Shown: positions 1 through 6,302 of the stretch, one piece after another
Layout of the letters: each line of letters opens with the position of its first letter
How positions within the stretch are numbered: the first letter of the stretch is position 1
Assembly: GCA_050011535.1 (NCBI GenBank)
Contig: JBEKIX010000123.1
Location: 1 to 7,834, forward strand
DNA from: JAFNAG01 sp050011535
Lineage (GTDB): Bacteria > Acidobacteriota > UBA6911
Length of the DNA: 7,834 nucleotides
Reading direction: 5' to 3'
Made by a program: the position numbers and the translations under genes
The notes under the pieces: generated by a model
The model's input: only the letters and a program-made list of their open reading frames with translations
What the model was told of the DNA's origin: nothing
Database searches by the model: none

Positions 1-439
1 CGAGAGTCTGATCATGCAGGACATGGCATTTGCGCGCTCTGTCCTGCATCAGTTGAAAAAACTGGGACTGCACGTAGCCTTGGATGACTTCGGGACGGGA
101 TACTCCTCACTGAGCTATTTGCAGAGCTTCCCCATTGATACTCTAAAGATCGATCAATCGTTTGTCGGCAGAATGGATGGAAATAGCGACAACTCTGCAA
201 TGGTAGCCACCATTATCGCGATGGCCCACAATCTCGGCCTGGATGTGGTTGCGGAAGGGGTGGAAACGGCTGAGCAGTTACGAGTCCTGGAATCCCTCGG
301 CTGCGAATATGCACAGGGGTTCTATCTCGGCAGGCCTATGAAGGCAGAAGCTATCGAGTCTGTACTCGCGGGGCTGGGAAACACTCACAATCGCAGCATC
401 GCCTGTGACGCGGCAACTCATACAACAAGGAGATCATAA
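1..439 (+). CDS. EAL-domain cyclic-di-GMP phosphodiesterase, C-terminal part (5' end outside window)
   Basis: This is the C-terminal half of an EAL domain, which hydrolyses the second messenger c-di-GMP to pGpG in the cytoplasm. The reading frame is open from base 2 and its first codon is Glu followed by Ser-Leu-Ile-Met. This matches the family motif T-E-S in which that Glu binds metal. Further visible hallmarks, in order, are D-D-F-G-T-G-Y-S-S-L (metal-binding Asp pair and loop 6), L-K-I-D-Q-S-F-V (catalytic-region Lys), A-E-G-V-E-T, and Q-G-F-Y-L-G-R-P. Every conserved residue expected in this half is present, so the enzyme is probably active. The ATG at base 14 lies inside the domain and is not a start. 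The E-A-L signature and any GGDEF, PAS or receiver domains would be upstream, outside the window. After the domain there is a short polar tail of about 25 residues before TAA at 437-439. Confidence 0.95.
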   Translation, partial: ESLIMQDMAFARSVLHQLKKLGLHVALDDFGTGYSSLSYLQSFPIDTLKIDQSFVGRMDGNSDNSAMVATIIAMAHNLGLDVVAEGVETAEQLRVLESLGCEYAQGFYLGRPMKAEAIESVLAGLGNTHNRSIACDAATHTTRRS

Positions 440-448
440 CGCTGGTGA

Positions 449-465
449 CGGGAATGAGATTCCCG
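449..465 (+). other. short hairpin after the EAL gene
   Basis: A perfect 7-base inverted repeat, CGGGAAT and ATTCCCG, is separated by a GAG loop and starts 10 bases after the EAL stop codon. The position suits a transcript 3' end, but no T-run follows, so a rho-independent terminator is not supported. It may only stabilise the mRNA end. Confidence 0.3.
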
Positions 466-518
466 GCCCTGAAGGGGTGACAAATCTACGCTCGGAATAG
501 CGTCACTATTATGTCCGA

Positions 519-794
519 ATGATGCCCGAAGTGGATGGGTTTGAGTTCGTGCACAGGCTGCGCGCCAAGCAGCCATGGAGAGACATTCCAGTGATCGTAT
601 TTACTGCCATGAGCCTCACACCTGATCAGCGGCTCCAACTGGAATCCGGTGTCCAGAAGATCGTCTCGAAAACACCAAGCGCGAAATCCGGCTGGGTAAG
701 CGAGATGGCCGAAATGGTCCGGTCCTGCGCGTCTCGGGAAAGCGCACGACCTGCCGGGACGGCGGACCTGAAGGATCTCGTCTTGCAGGGCTAG
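519..794 (+). pseudogene. truncated response-regulator receiver domain (relic)
   Basis: The translated frame resembles the second half of a CheY-like receiver domain. It shows M-M-P-E-V-D-G-F-E-F (the loop after the phosphorylation site), then I-P-V-I-V-F-T-A-M with the conserved Thr, then I-V-S-K-T with the conserved Lys. A normal receiver is about 120 residues and begins some 50 residues before M-M-P. Here an in-frame TAG at 498-500 closes the frame, leaving only six non-homologous codons (501-518) before the ATG. The Asp that should sit two residues before M-M-P reads Val (V-R-M-M-P), so the phospho-acceptor and the acidic pocket of strand 1 are missing. There is no clear ribosome binding site. 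The remnant ends at TAG 792-794. It most likely derives from a hybrid kinase or a response regulator that lost its 5' part by deletion. A short expressed protein cannot be excluded. Confidence 0.7.
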
Positions 795-845
795 CCCGGC
801 TTTCTCTATTGCCTTGCCGCCTAATACCATCATGTTGGTTTCAGC

Positions 846-874
846 TTGAACCTGGGAACGGAATGACATATAAG
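846..874 (+). promoter_or_regulatory. possible sigma70-type promoter for the TPR/thioredoxin-fold gene
   Basis: TTGAAC (846-851) and TATAAG (869-874) are spaced by 17 bases, resembling the -35 and -10 consensus at 4 of 6 and 5 of 6 positions. They lie 45 bases upstream of the ATG at 920. This would give a leader of roughly 35-40 bases ending in a good Shine-Dalgarno (AAAGGAG, 904-910). The prediction rests on sequence match only; acidobacterial promoters are poorly characterised. Confidence 0.4.
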
Positions 875-919
875 CAAGCCTGTTTCAGCATTTTCGAGCG
901 TTGAAAGGAGTGTACACTC

Positions 920-2665
920 ATGAATAGAATGGCGCGATTGAGGCTGATATTGCTCTCCGTAGCGGCCTTGGCGGCTTTGGTAATCTCTATCCCTGCCCAG
1001 ACACAATCTCAGGCAACCCAGTCGCAGAATCAGGCAGCTCAGGCGCAACCTCAGAATGCACAGCCACCGACTCCACAAACACCGCCTCCGGATCGCAAGG
1101 CATTTACCGACGCGAACGCGATCAAGGAACCGGACAAGAAGATCGCGGCCATGGAGCAATTCATGAGAGATTTCCCGGACAGCCAGCAGGTCGCGGCTGC
1201 CAACCAAGCCATCTTCCAGACGCTGGTCAAGAGTTATCCCGACGAAAAGGTCAGAATCCTGGATCAAGCCGGGAAGATGATTGACAAAGCTGCGCAGGCC
1301 CAAGCGAAGATCAACGTCTATAACACAATCGGCACCCAACTATGCGACGCTGGAATTCTGCTGGAGAACGCGGAGAAATTCGCTGTGAGCGGAATGGCCC
1401 TCATCGATGAGGAAGTGGCGAAAGCCCAGGCAAACCCTCCCGCTCCGGACAATCCTCCCGCCCAAGGCAATCGCGGCGGCAGGGGAAACATGAATCCCGC
1501 AGCCAACCTAGGCCGCACCAAGAGCAATTTGCAGTTGACCCTGGGCCGGATTTACGTGAAGGAAGGAAAACTCGATCCGGCGGAGAAGAATCTGAAAGAG
1601 GCGCTGGCAGCCAATCCCCAGCTCACGGCGGCGAATCTGGGTCTCGCCGAGGTTTATGAAAAGCGCGGGGACACGCAGAACGCGCTCACGAACTACGTTA
1701 GCGCGGCAGCGCTTTCCAAGATTCCGGCCGTGTCGCGCCAGTCACTGAACGCGCTTTACGCCAAGGCTCACAACGGATCGATGGCCGGACTCGAGGAGAT
1801 GCTCGATGCCAAGTATCTCGAGGTCAATCCGCCCCCGTTTACAGTGGAGCCCTACAAAGCCACGGAAAAACGCACGAAGCGCGTGGTGCTGGCCGAGATT
1901 TTCACAGGATCAGGATGCCCGCCCTGCGTCGCAGCCGATCTCGCGGCCGATATCGCAATGGAAAGGTACAACGATCAGGAACTGGCTGTGATCATGTATC
2001 ACGAGCACATCCCCCAGCCTGACCCCATGGCTACAACCCAGACGAGAGCGCGCTTTGATTTTTACACGGCCAGTCTCCCGTCAAAGGGGGTTCCCACTTT
2101 AGCCATCGACGGAGCTCTCACGGTTGGCGGCGGCGCCCGCAATGCTACGAAGTCAGTGTTCGACGACCTCTCCAAGCAGATTGAACATGAGCTGGAACTG
2201 TCTCCCGACGCAAATCTCACGGTCGAGGCGGCGCTCCATGGGACCACGGTCAAGGCCGAGGTAAAGGTCGATCACGTCACAAGCGAATCGCCTGACATCA
2301 AGCTCCATATCGTCCTGGCAGAGGAAAAACTGCGTTATACTGGAGAGAACGGAGTGCGCATCCATCCGATGGTTGTGCGCAGCATGGCGGAAACCAAAGA
2401 CGGTGCCGGCTTCCCGGTTACATCTAAAGACTCTCAAGCCTTCACCTGGGAGTTCGATCTTACTGCGATCAGCGCCGCCATAAAGAAGCATCTCGATGAA
2501 TACGAGGCGGGCGGCCATCGTGGCAACGCCTTTACGTTCACAGAGAAGAAATACGAGATTAATCCCAAAGATCTGCTGGTGATCGCGTTCGTACAGGATG
2601 AGAAAACCAAAAACATCCTGCAGTCGATCATCACCAAAGTGGCGACAGGCGTGGCCATTCAGTAG
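920..2665 (+). CDS. secreted TPR protein with Omp28/thioredoxin-like CPPC domain
   Basis: A 581-residue exported protein. An N-terminal signal peptide (basic start, hydrophobic run about residues 9-24, likely cut after Ala26) is followed by a Gln/Ala/Pro-rich linker to about residue 57. Next comes a helical region (about 60-170) and a short Gly/Asn/Pro-rich stretch. Two clear TPR-like repeats (about 203-268) follow, with L-G-R-I-Y-V-K-E-G and L-A-E-V-Y-E-K-R-G. A thioredoxin-like core begins near 319: L-A-E-I-F-T-G-S-G-C333-P-P-C336, then V-I-M-Y-H, and G-V-P392-T with the expected cis-proline. The E-x-F-T-G-x-x-C-x-x-C and Y-H pattern resembles Omp28-type proteins as well as TlpA-like thiol-disulfide oxidoreductases. 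The last ~170 residues are probably a beta-rich domain that I cannot name. A likely role is redox or scaffolding work in the periplasm or at the outer membrane; the substrate is unknown. The start is supported by AAAGGAG nine bases upstream. The gene is monocistronic and convergent with the B3/4 gene. Confidence 0.88.
   Translation: MNRMARLRLILLSVAALAALVISIPAQTQSQATQSQNQAAQAQPQNAQPPTPQTPPPDRKAFTDANAIKEPDKKIAAMEQFMRDFPDSQQVAAANQAIFQTLVKSYPDEKVRILDQAGKMIDKAAQAQAKINVYNTIGTQLCDAGILLENAEKFAVSGMALIDEEVAKAQANPPAPDNPPAQGNRGGRGNMNPAANLGRTKSNLQLTLGRIYVKEGKLDPAEKNLKEALAANPQLTAANLGLAEVYEKRGDTQNALTNYVSAAALSKIPAVSRQSLNALYAKAHNGSMAGLEEMLDAKYLEVNPPPFTVEPYKATEKRTKRVVLAEIFTGSGCPPCVAADLAADIAMERYNDQELAVIMYHEHIPQPDPMATTQTRARFDFYTASLPSKGVPTLAIDGALTVGGGARNATKSVFDDLSKQIEHELELSPDANLTVEAALHGTTVKAEVKVDHVTSESPDIKLHIVLAEEKLRYTGENGVRIHPMVVRSMAETKDGAGFPVTSKDSQAFTWEFDLTAISAAIKKHLDEYEAGGHRGNAFTFTEKKYEINPKDLLVIAFVQDEKTKNILQSIITKVATGVAIQ
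998..1090 (+). repeat. low-complexity Gln/Ala/Pro-coding tract
   Basis: Codons 27-57 of the TPR/thioredoxin-fold gene are dominated by CAG/CAA (Gln), GCN (Ala) and CCN (Pro), giving an imperfect CAG-rich repeat. Directly after the signal peptide it probably acts as a flexible linker in the mature protein. It is imperfect enough that it need not be a hypermutable tract. Confidence 0.6.
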
Positions 2666-2717
2666 CTCCGACGCCCAGCGAATCTGAACCTACGGCGGCT
2701 TGCACGGCATCCGGCAA

Positions 2718-3368
2718 TCAGGACGCCGAAAGCTGTGACGTCCGTGCCACAGGCGCGGCTCTGAGCAACTTAAGCAGGGTATCCCGCGCCAGCTCGGCGC
2801 TGACTTCCTGCTCGGGAAGATAAGCCACCAGCCAGGCAATATCACTTTCCGCGGTAATCTTGACCCGGACGTTTCCGGTGATGGGAGTATCCAGCGGGCC
2901 GACCGCGTCTGCAAGGAGCGGTTTACCCGCCGGGTTGAAAGGTCCACGCAGCGATTCGTAGCTGTCGTCTTCGCGGCCCGAACGCAAGACCAGCGGCGGG
3001 GTAAACGAACCCTCTTGCATGACACAACAGGGCACCGCCAGCTCCGCGGACAGGCAATTATTGATATCGACCAGTGGGTGGAGGGCCGGCAGATCCTCGC
3101 CCTTCAACACACGCCGCAGCAATGCTTCGGAAGACGGGCGATATCTTGTCGGATCGCAGCCTGCCGCGCGGAAGAGTTTGCGAAGAGCCGAAACTGTGGC
3201 GTGGGTGGCAAGGCTCTCCATCGTAAGCCGCGCCCGTACTTGCATAACAACCTCGGATCGCAAAACGCCAAGCTGTTCTTCAAAACCGGGCACTAGCTCC
3301 AGCCGTGCCCAGAATAGTTTCCATCCGTCCAGTTCCTTTGTGACCTCAAAAGGCGGTTTTTCTATCAT
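2718..3368 (-). CDS. stand-alone B3/4 domain protein (PheRS beta editing-type domain)
   Basis: A 216-residue soluble protein without signal peptide or membrane segment. The central and C-terminal parts match the B3/B4 domain found in the beta subunit of phenylalanyl-tRNA synthetase (COG3382-type proteins). Visible features are Y-R-P-S-S-E-A-L-L-R-R near residues 76-86, and H-P-L-V-D-I-N-N-C-L-S-A-E-L at 97-110, which parallels V-D-x-T-N-Y in PheRS. These are followed by G-K-P-L-L-A-D-A-x-G-P-L-D-T-P at 148-162 and a closing V-R-V-K-I-T strand. In PheRS this domain hydrolyses mischarged Tyr-tRNA(Phe). Free-standing copies may edit tRNAs in trans or bind amino-acid-like ligands, but their role is not settled. 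No aminoacylation domain is present. The start follows AGAGGA with short spacing. It is the last gene of a probable minus-strand unit, 48 bases after the hydrolase stop. Confidence 0.88.
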   Translation of the reverse strand: MIEKPPFEVTKELDGWKLFWARLELVPGFEEQLGVLRSEVVMQVRARLTMESLATHATVSALRKLFRAAGCDPTRYRPSSEALLRRVLKGEDLPALHPLVDINNCLSAELAVPCCVMQEGSFTPPLVLRSGREDDSYESLRGPFNPAGKPLLADAVGPLDTPITGNVRVKITAESDIAWLVAYLPEQEVSAELARDTLLKLLRAAPVARTSQLSAS

Positions 3369-3416
3369 ACGTCCTCTGAGTTATTGGTGCGTCTCGTCGC
3401 GTCCGGCCGATTCGAC

Positions 3417-4505
3417 TTACTTGGATTCATCGAGCAGTTCCGCAAGATACTTGCCCCATATGGAGGGCATGGAATGAGTGCCGTGGCCGTTCGTCTGGTC
3501 ACTGATGGGAATCAGTATATAGCGGCCGCGTTTGACTCGTTTCATTTCCTTGTCCAGGATTCCCAGCTCCGGAGGATTGACCTGGTCATCCGCCGAGTTG
3601 ACGGCGTAAAGCGGCGCTTTGATTTCCTCCAGGTGGGGCGCCGGGTTATAGTCCCGAGATGCATCGAACTGATAGAGGAAATCGTTGGCATCCAGCGTTT
3701 TGAGATACCCGTTGATTCTGCTCTCGAGAAACGTCTCGGAAGCGGTGCGCGTGGGTGCCTGCTTCTGCCATTGCAGGGGGCTGCTGACCATGATGATCAT
3801 CATGTGAATGGCGCCGGTCAGCCCGCGGTGCGGCTCCGCCTGATACTCACCTTGTTTCCATTCGGGATCGTCCCGAATCGAGTCGATGGCCATCTTGCGG
3901 ATCATCCGGTTGCGCCCGGCGATCTCGGCCGGAAGGCTGGCCAGAGGCATCAGCGCATCCATAAAATCAGGGTACATATAGCCCCATACCCAGGTCATCA
4001 TTCCGCCCATCGACGTGCCCATGACCAGTCGACAGTGGCCCACACCCAGATGCTCGGTGAGCATTTTGTGTTGCGCCGCCACCATGTCGTCGTAGCTGTA
4101 TTTGGGGAATCGCATGTGCATGCCGTCGCTGGGCTTGCTCGACTTGCCGTGACCGATGGCATCGGGAAGGACGATGTAATACTTGGTCGCGTCCAGGAGC
4201 TGTCCCGGCCCGAAGAGGCCACCGGCAAACTGATTGGTGAGGAACCCGCGGCCGTTGCCGGTCGTCCCATGCATGATGAGCACTGCATTCCGAACCATGC
4301 CGGAGCCATCCTTCACGGGAGTTCCCACCGTCGTGTAATGGAGTCTCAGCTCAGGCAGTGTTTCTCCGCTTTTGAACTGGAAGTCCTTGATAATGTAATC
4401 TCCCTCCACGGGCGTCGGGTAACTCACTCTGCCTTGGCCGGCGAAGCCCGTGCCAGTGAGGAAACACAAAAGCGCGACCACGGAAAGTGAGCGCATACCA
4501 TTCAT
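3417..4505 (-). CDS. exported alpha/beta-fold hydrolase of the homoserine acetyltransferase (MetX)-like family
   Basis: A 362-residue protein with a signal peptide (M-N-G-M-R-S then a hydrophobic run, likely cut after Ala22). I chose the start at 4505 because GGAG lies nine bases upstream (complement of 4515-4518) and the signal peptide begins there. The frame stays open to 4583, but the extra 26 residues are charged and would bury the signal peptide. Catalytic features: H79-G-T-T-G-N-G (oxyanion region), the nucleophile elbow G-T-S165-M-G-G-M, the acid in N-S-A-D-D-Q-V-N-P-P (Asp306 or 307), and N-G-H341-G-T-H344 for the catalytic His, by family analogy the first. The order and spacing follow MetX-type acyltransferases, yet true MetX is cytoplasmic and acts on homoserine. 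An exported version next to a DUF1028 gene more likely hydrolyses or transfers an acyl group on another substrate. No other methionine genes are nearby. Confidence 0.88.
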   Translation of the reverse strand: MNGMRSLSVVALLCFLTGTGFAGQGRVSYPTPVEGDYIIKDFQFKSGETLPELRLHYTTVGTPVKDGSGMVRNAVLIMHGTTGNGRGFLTNQFAGGLFGPGQLLDATKYYIVLPDAIGHGKSSKPSDGMHMRFPKYSYDDMVAAQHKMLTEHLGVGHCRLVMGTSMGGMMTWVWGYMYPDFMDALMPLASLPAEIAGRNRMIRKMAIDSIRDDPEWKQGEYQAEPHRGLTGAIHMMIIMVSSPLQWQKQAPTRTASETFLESRINGYLKTLDANDFLYQFDASRDYNPAPHLEEIKAPLYAVNSADDQVNPPELGILDKEMKRVKRGRYILIPISDQTNGHGTHSMPSIWGKYLAELLDESK

Positions 4506-4599
4506 TTCCATTATCTCCATGAAAAGGCGGACACGGACTTCTGTGGAGAAACGCGCCTGAGAATCCCCGTTTCTCACAACCAATCCGCGTTCCGGATTC

Positions 4600-5373
4600 C
4601 TAACGCGAAGCGAGGCGGAACTGCTTGACGGCCATCTCTACCAACCTGCGCAATTCCTTGATCGGTTCCGGATTGTCGTCCACCTGAAGCCGCAACACAA
4701 CGTCATTGTGCAGCCAGACACCGCCGTTCTTCTTGACGATGAGCATGGCGGCTGATTCCATGCCGCGCGTGTCGCCGCCGGCTTTCTGGCCGGCTTCCAG
4801 AGCAGCCAGCAGTCGCAGCGAGAGATGGCCTGTCGTGTTTTCAAATGCCTCGACCATGCCGTTCACCACACCTTCTCCGGCAAGTATGTTGCCCTGAGCC
4901 GTGCAGTATCTGCCTCCCTTGTTTCCCGCCCAGGAGGTAGCCTTGGGTCCGGTATAGGCTGCATATTCGCCCTTCGCGTTCATGACTGCGAACTGCCTTC
5001 CCTGTTTCGTCCAGTTGCCAGGCTGCGGGTCCGGGTCGGAATCCCAGATCTGTTTCACGATGGCATCGGGCGCCATTCCTTTCTTCAGCAGCTCGAGAGC
5101 CTGAGGGCCATAACTCACGTCCACTATGGCCTGCGTCGCTGCGGCGCCGACTCCGGCTTCAGCCCAAAGCACGCCATTGCCTACGGAAAACACGCGGGAC
5201 TGGACCGCACCGCCTACTTCGCCCGTCGCAGGGTCAAAGCCGAGAATTGAAAAAGTAGCGACGGGATGCCAGAGCTCAGGCGCGATACCGCCTTGCTCAC
5301 TTTGCTGAGCTAGAGCCATGGCCAACATCACGAACAGGATCAACACCGAGATCTTCAGACCTTTATGGAACAT
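4600..5373 (-). CDS. exported DUF1028 family protein (Ntn-hydrolase-like fold)
   Basis: A 257-residue protein. I set the start at 5373 because GGAGG (complement of 5382-5386) sits eight bases upstream. The open frame begins five codons earlier at a GTG that would fall beside this Shine-Dalgarno. The signal peptide runs to about Ala22 (M-A-L-A, then Q-Q). The DUF1028 pattern is nearly complete: A-T-F-S-I-L-G-F-D-P-A-T-G-E (39-52), G-V-G-A-A-A-T-Q-A (74-82), S-Y-G-P-Q-A-L-E-L-L, Q-G-N-I-L-A-G (160-166), A-A-L-E-A-G-Q-K-A-G-G-D-T-R-G (190-204), and L-Q-V-D-D-N-P-E-P-I-K-E-L-R-R-L (229-244). The family is generally placed in the N-terminal nucleophile hydrolase superfamily, but its reaction is unknown. 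It is the first gene of the minus-strand cluster, 94 bases ahead of the MetX-like hydrolase, with a structured leader region upstream. Confidence 0.92.
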   Translation of the reverse strand: MFHKGLKISVLILFVMLAMALAQQSEQGGIAPELWHPVATFSILGFDPATGEVGGAVQSRVFSVGNGVLWAEAGVGAAATQAIVDVSYGPQALELLKKGMAPDAIVKQIWDSDPDPQPGNWTKQGRQFAVMNAKGEYAAYTGPKATSWAGNKGGRYCTAQGNILAGEGVVNGMVEAFENTTGHLSLRLLAALEAGQKAGGDTRGMESAAMLIVKKNGGVWLHNDVVLRLQVDDNPEPIKELRRLVEMAVKQFRLASR

Positions 5374-5400
5374 AGCGCCTTCCTCCACTGAAAATCAAGT

Positions 5401-5457
5401 TCCCGGAATTCGTGACTCGAGAATCATCAATAGCTCGCGCCGCCGCGCGATCCGGGA
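5401..5457 (-). repeat. nested inverted repeat in the DUF1028 leader
   Basis: The outer arms TCCCGGA (5401-5407) and TCCGGGA (5451-5457) are perfect reverse complements. Inside them, TCGCGC (5435-5440) and GCGCGA (5445-5450) form a second hairpin with a CGCC loop. The whole lies 28-84 bases upstream of the DUF1028 start, where it could fold in a leader RNA or act as an operator. Function is inferred only from symmetry. Confidence 0.4.
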
Positions 5458-5530
5458 CCTGTCTGATATATTCTCATCTTCCAGGTTCAGTTGGAAAGTG
5501 TTATCAGCCGGATGCCTCATATCTGGCACC

Positions 5531-5544
5531 GCCCCTTTTGGGGC
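5531..5544. repeat. GC-rich hairpin with TTTT loop
   Basis: GCCCC (5531-5535), TTTT, GGGGC (5540-5544) form a perfect 5-base stem. No T-run follows on either strand, so it is not a typical terminator. It lies in the middle of the divergent intergenic region. Confidence 0.4.
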
Positions 5545-5597
5545 TTGTCACGGTCGGAGTCGCCGCCGCCGGCTGAACCTTTATTCCTCCGCAGGCA

Positions 5598-5616
5598 TCA
5601 GATAACATGCATCTGA
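5598..5616 (+). repeat. operator-like inverted repeat upstream of the beta-barrel gene
   Basis: TCAGAT (5598-5603) and ATCTGA (5611-5616) are perfect inverted half-sites with a 7-base spacer, 43 bases before the ATG at 5660. The half-site length and spacing would suit a dimeric regulator, but a 6-base match can arise by chance. Confidence 0.3.
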
Positions 5617-5659
5617 GTTCCTGTGTATCTTACGTCAGACCGATTGGAGGATTCCCAGA

Positions 5660-6283
5660 ATGCGAAAGCGACTGTCTATGGCCTTGCCGTGGTTCTTCGT
5701 CGTGCTTGTACATCCATTTTCCGCCTGGGCCCAGGACTACCCGAAGGTGGAATTGTTCGGCGCCTACTCTTATACGCGGATGAATGGAGAGAATTGGACC
5801 GGATGGTATGCGACGGGCGCCAAAAACATCAATCACATGCTGGGGATCACGGCAGAGGTCGGTTCCTTCGCAAACTCGCAGTCACAGACCCTGGCTCCCT
5901 ATACATCCACCACCGACCAGCACTTTTACACTTTTTTGGCGGGACCGCAATTAACCAGCAGAGACAAGGGAAAACTGGCTCCCTATGTGCACCTGCTGCT
6001 CGGCGTGGGTCATTATTATTCGAACAGTGGCCTGCTGGGGCCTATCCCGCTGCAAAATACCAGCGGCCTGTATTCTTTTCAGTCGTCTTCGGAAAATCAC
6101 TTCGCCATGTTCATTGGCGGAGGCATCGAATACAAGCTGAAGGGCCCCTTTGCCCTTCGCGGCCAGATGGACTACGGGGGAGTTCGATTCGGCGCGAGCC
6201 AGCTCGGGGGGACGTCATCATGGATGAAAGGCTGGCGCTTCTCTGCCGGTTTGGCTCTGCATCTGGGCAGCAAGACCGATTGA
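5660..6283 (+). CDS. small outer-membrane beta-barrel protein
   Basis: A 207-residue protein of the general small-barrel (OmpA-transmembrane/OMP_b-brl) type. The signal peptide has M-R-K-R, then a hydrophobic run, then A-W-A before Gln25. The mature part begins K-V-E-L-F-G-A-Y-S-Y-T-R, a typical first strand. Alternating hydrophobic/polar strands follow: L-G-I-T-A-E-V-G, H-F-Y-T-F-L-A-G-P-Q, L-A-P-Y-V-H-L-L-L-G-V-G, H-F-A-M-F-I-G-G-G-I-E-Y, A-L-R-G-Q-M-D-Y, and finally W-R-F-S-A-G-L-A-L-H-L-G. Length and strand number suit an eight-stranded barrel without a peptidoglycan-binding OmpA C-terminal domain. GGAGG lies nine bases upstream of the ATG. The role could be structural or adhesive; nothing in the sequence picks one. 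It converges with the Yip1 gene, with only 19 bases between stop codons and no visible terminator. Confidence 0.85.
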   Translation: MRKRLSMALPWFFVVLVHPFSAWAQDYPKVELFGAYSYTRMNGENWTGWYATGAKNINHMLGITAEVGSFANSQSQTLAPYTSTTDQHFYTFLAGPQLTSRDKGKLAPYVHLLLGVGHYYSNSGLLGPIPLQNTSGLYSFQSSSENHFAMFIGGGIEYKLKGPFALRGQMDYGGVRFGASQLGGTSSWMKGWRFSAGLALHLGSKTD

Positions 6284-6302
6284 GGTTACTGCGCGTTAGC
6301 GG

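Larger units (their letters stand above)
5374..5659. promoter_or_regulatory. 286-base divergent intergenic region with inverted repeats
   Basis: This gap separates the starts of the DUF1028 gene (leftward) and the beta-barrel gene (rightward), so it must hold both promoters. I see no convincing coding frame and no clear -35/-10 pair. It is rich in dyad symmetry. Besides the elements listed separately, TCAGCCGG (5504-5511) pairs with CCGGCTGA (5569-5576), and AGGTTCAG (5483-5490) pairs with CTGAACCT (5573-5580). These two pairings share bases 5573-5576 and therefore exclude each other. No known riboswitch consensus was recognised by eye. Confidence 0.5.

Noticed and set aside
830..1339. Minus-strand open frame of 169 codons over the start of the TPR gene
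   Set aside because: The Leu/Arg-rich translation mirrors the CAG-rich linker on the coding strand. It has no motif and overlaps a well-supported gene.
2666..2717. Possible bidirectional terminator between the convergent TPR and B3/4 genes
   Set aside because: I could find no stem of useful length followed by a T-run on either strand in these 52 bases.
3789..3804. Perfect 16-base palindrome CATGATGATCATCATG
   Set aside because: It lies inside the hydrolase gene and is explained by codons for Met-Met-Ile-Ile-Met. Nothing nearby suggests an operator or recombination site.
3384..4490. Plus-strand open frame of 368 codons opposite the MetX-like hydrolase
   Set aside because: It is antisense to a gene with clear catalytic motifs and a signal peptide. 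Its translation is rich in His, Arg and Val with no domain pattern, as expected from GC-rich codon use on the other strand.
6284..6302. GGTTAC repeated around the convergent stop codons of the beta-barrel and Yip1 genes
   Set aside because: Two short direct copies (near 6284 and 6301) do not form a hairpin or a recognised attachment site and are within chance expectation.
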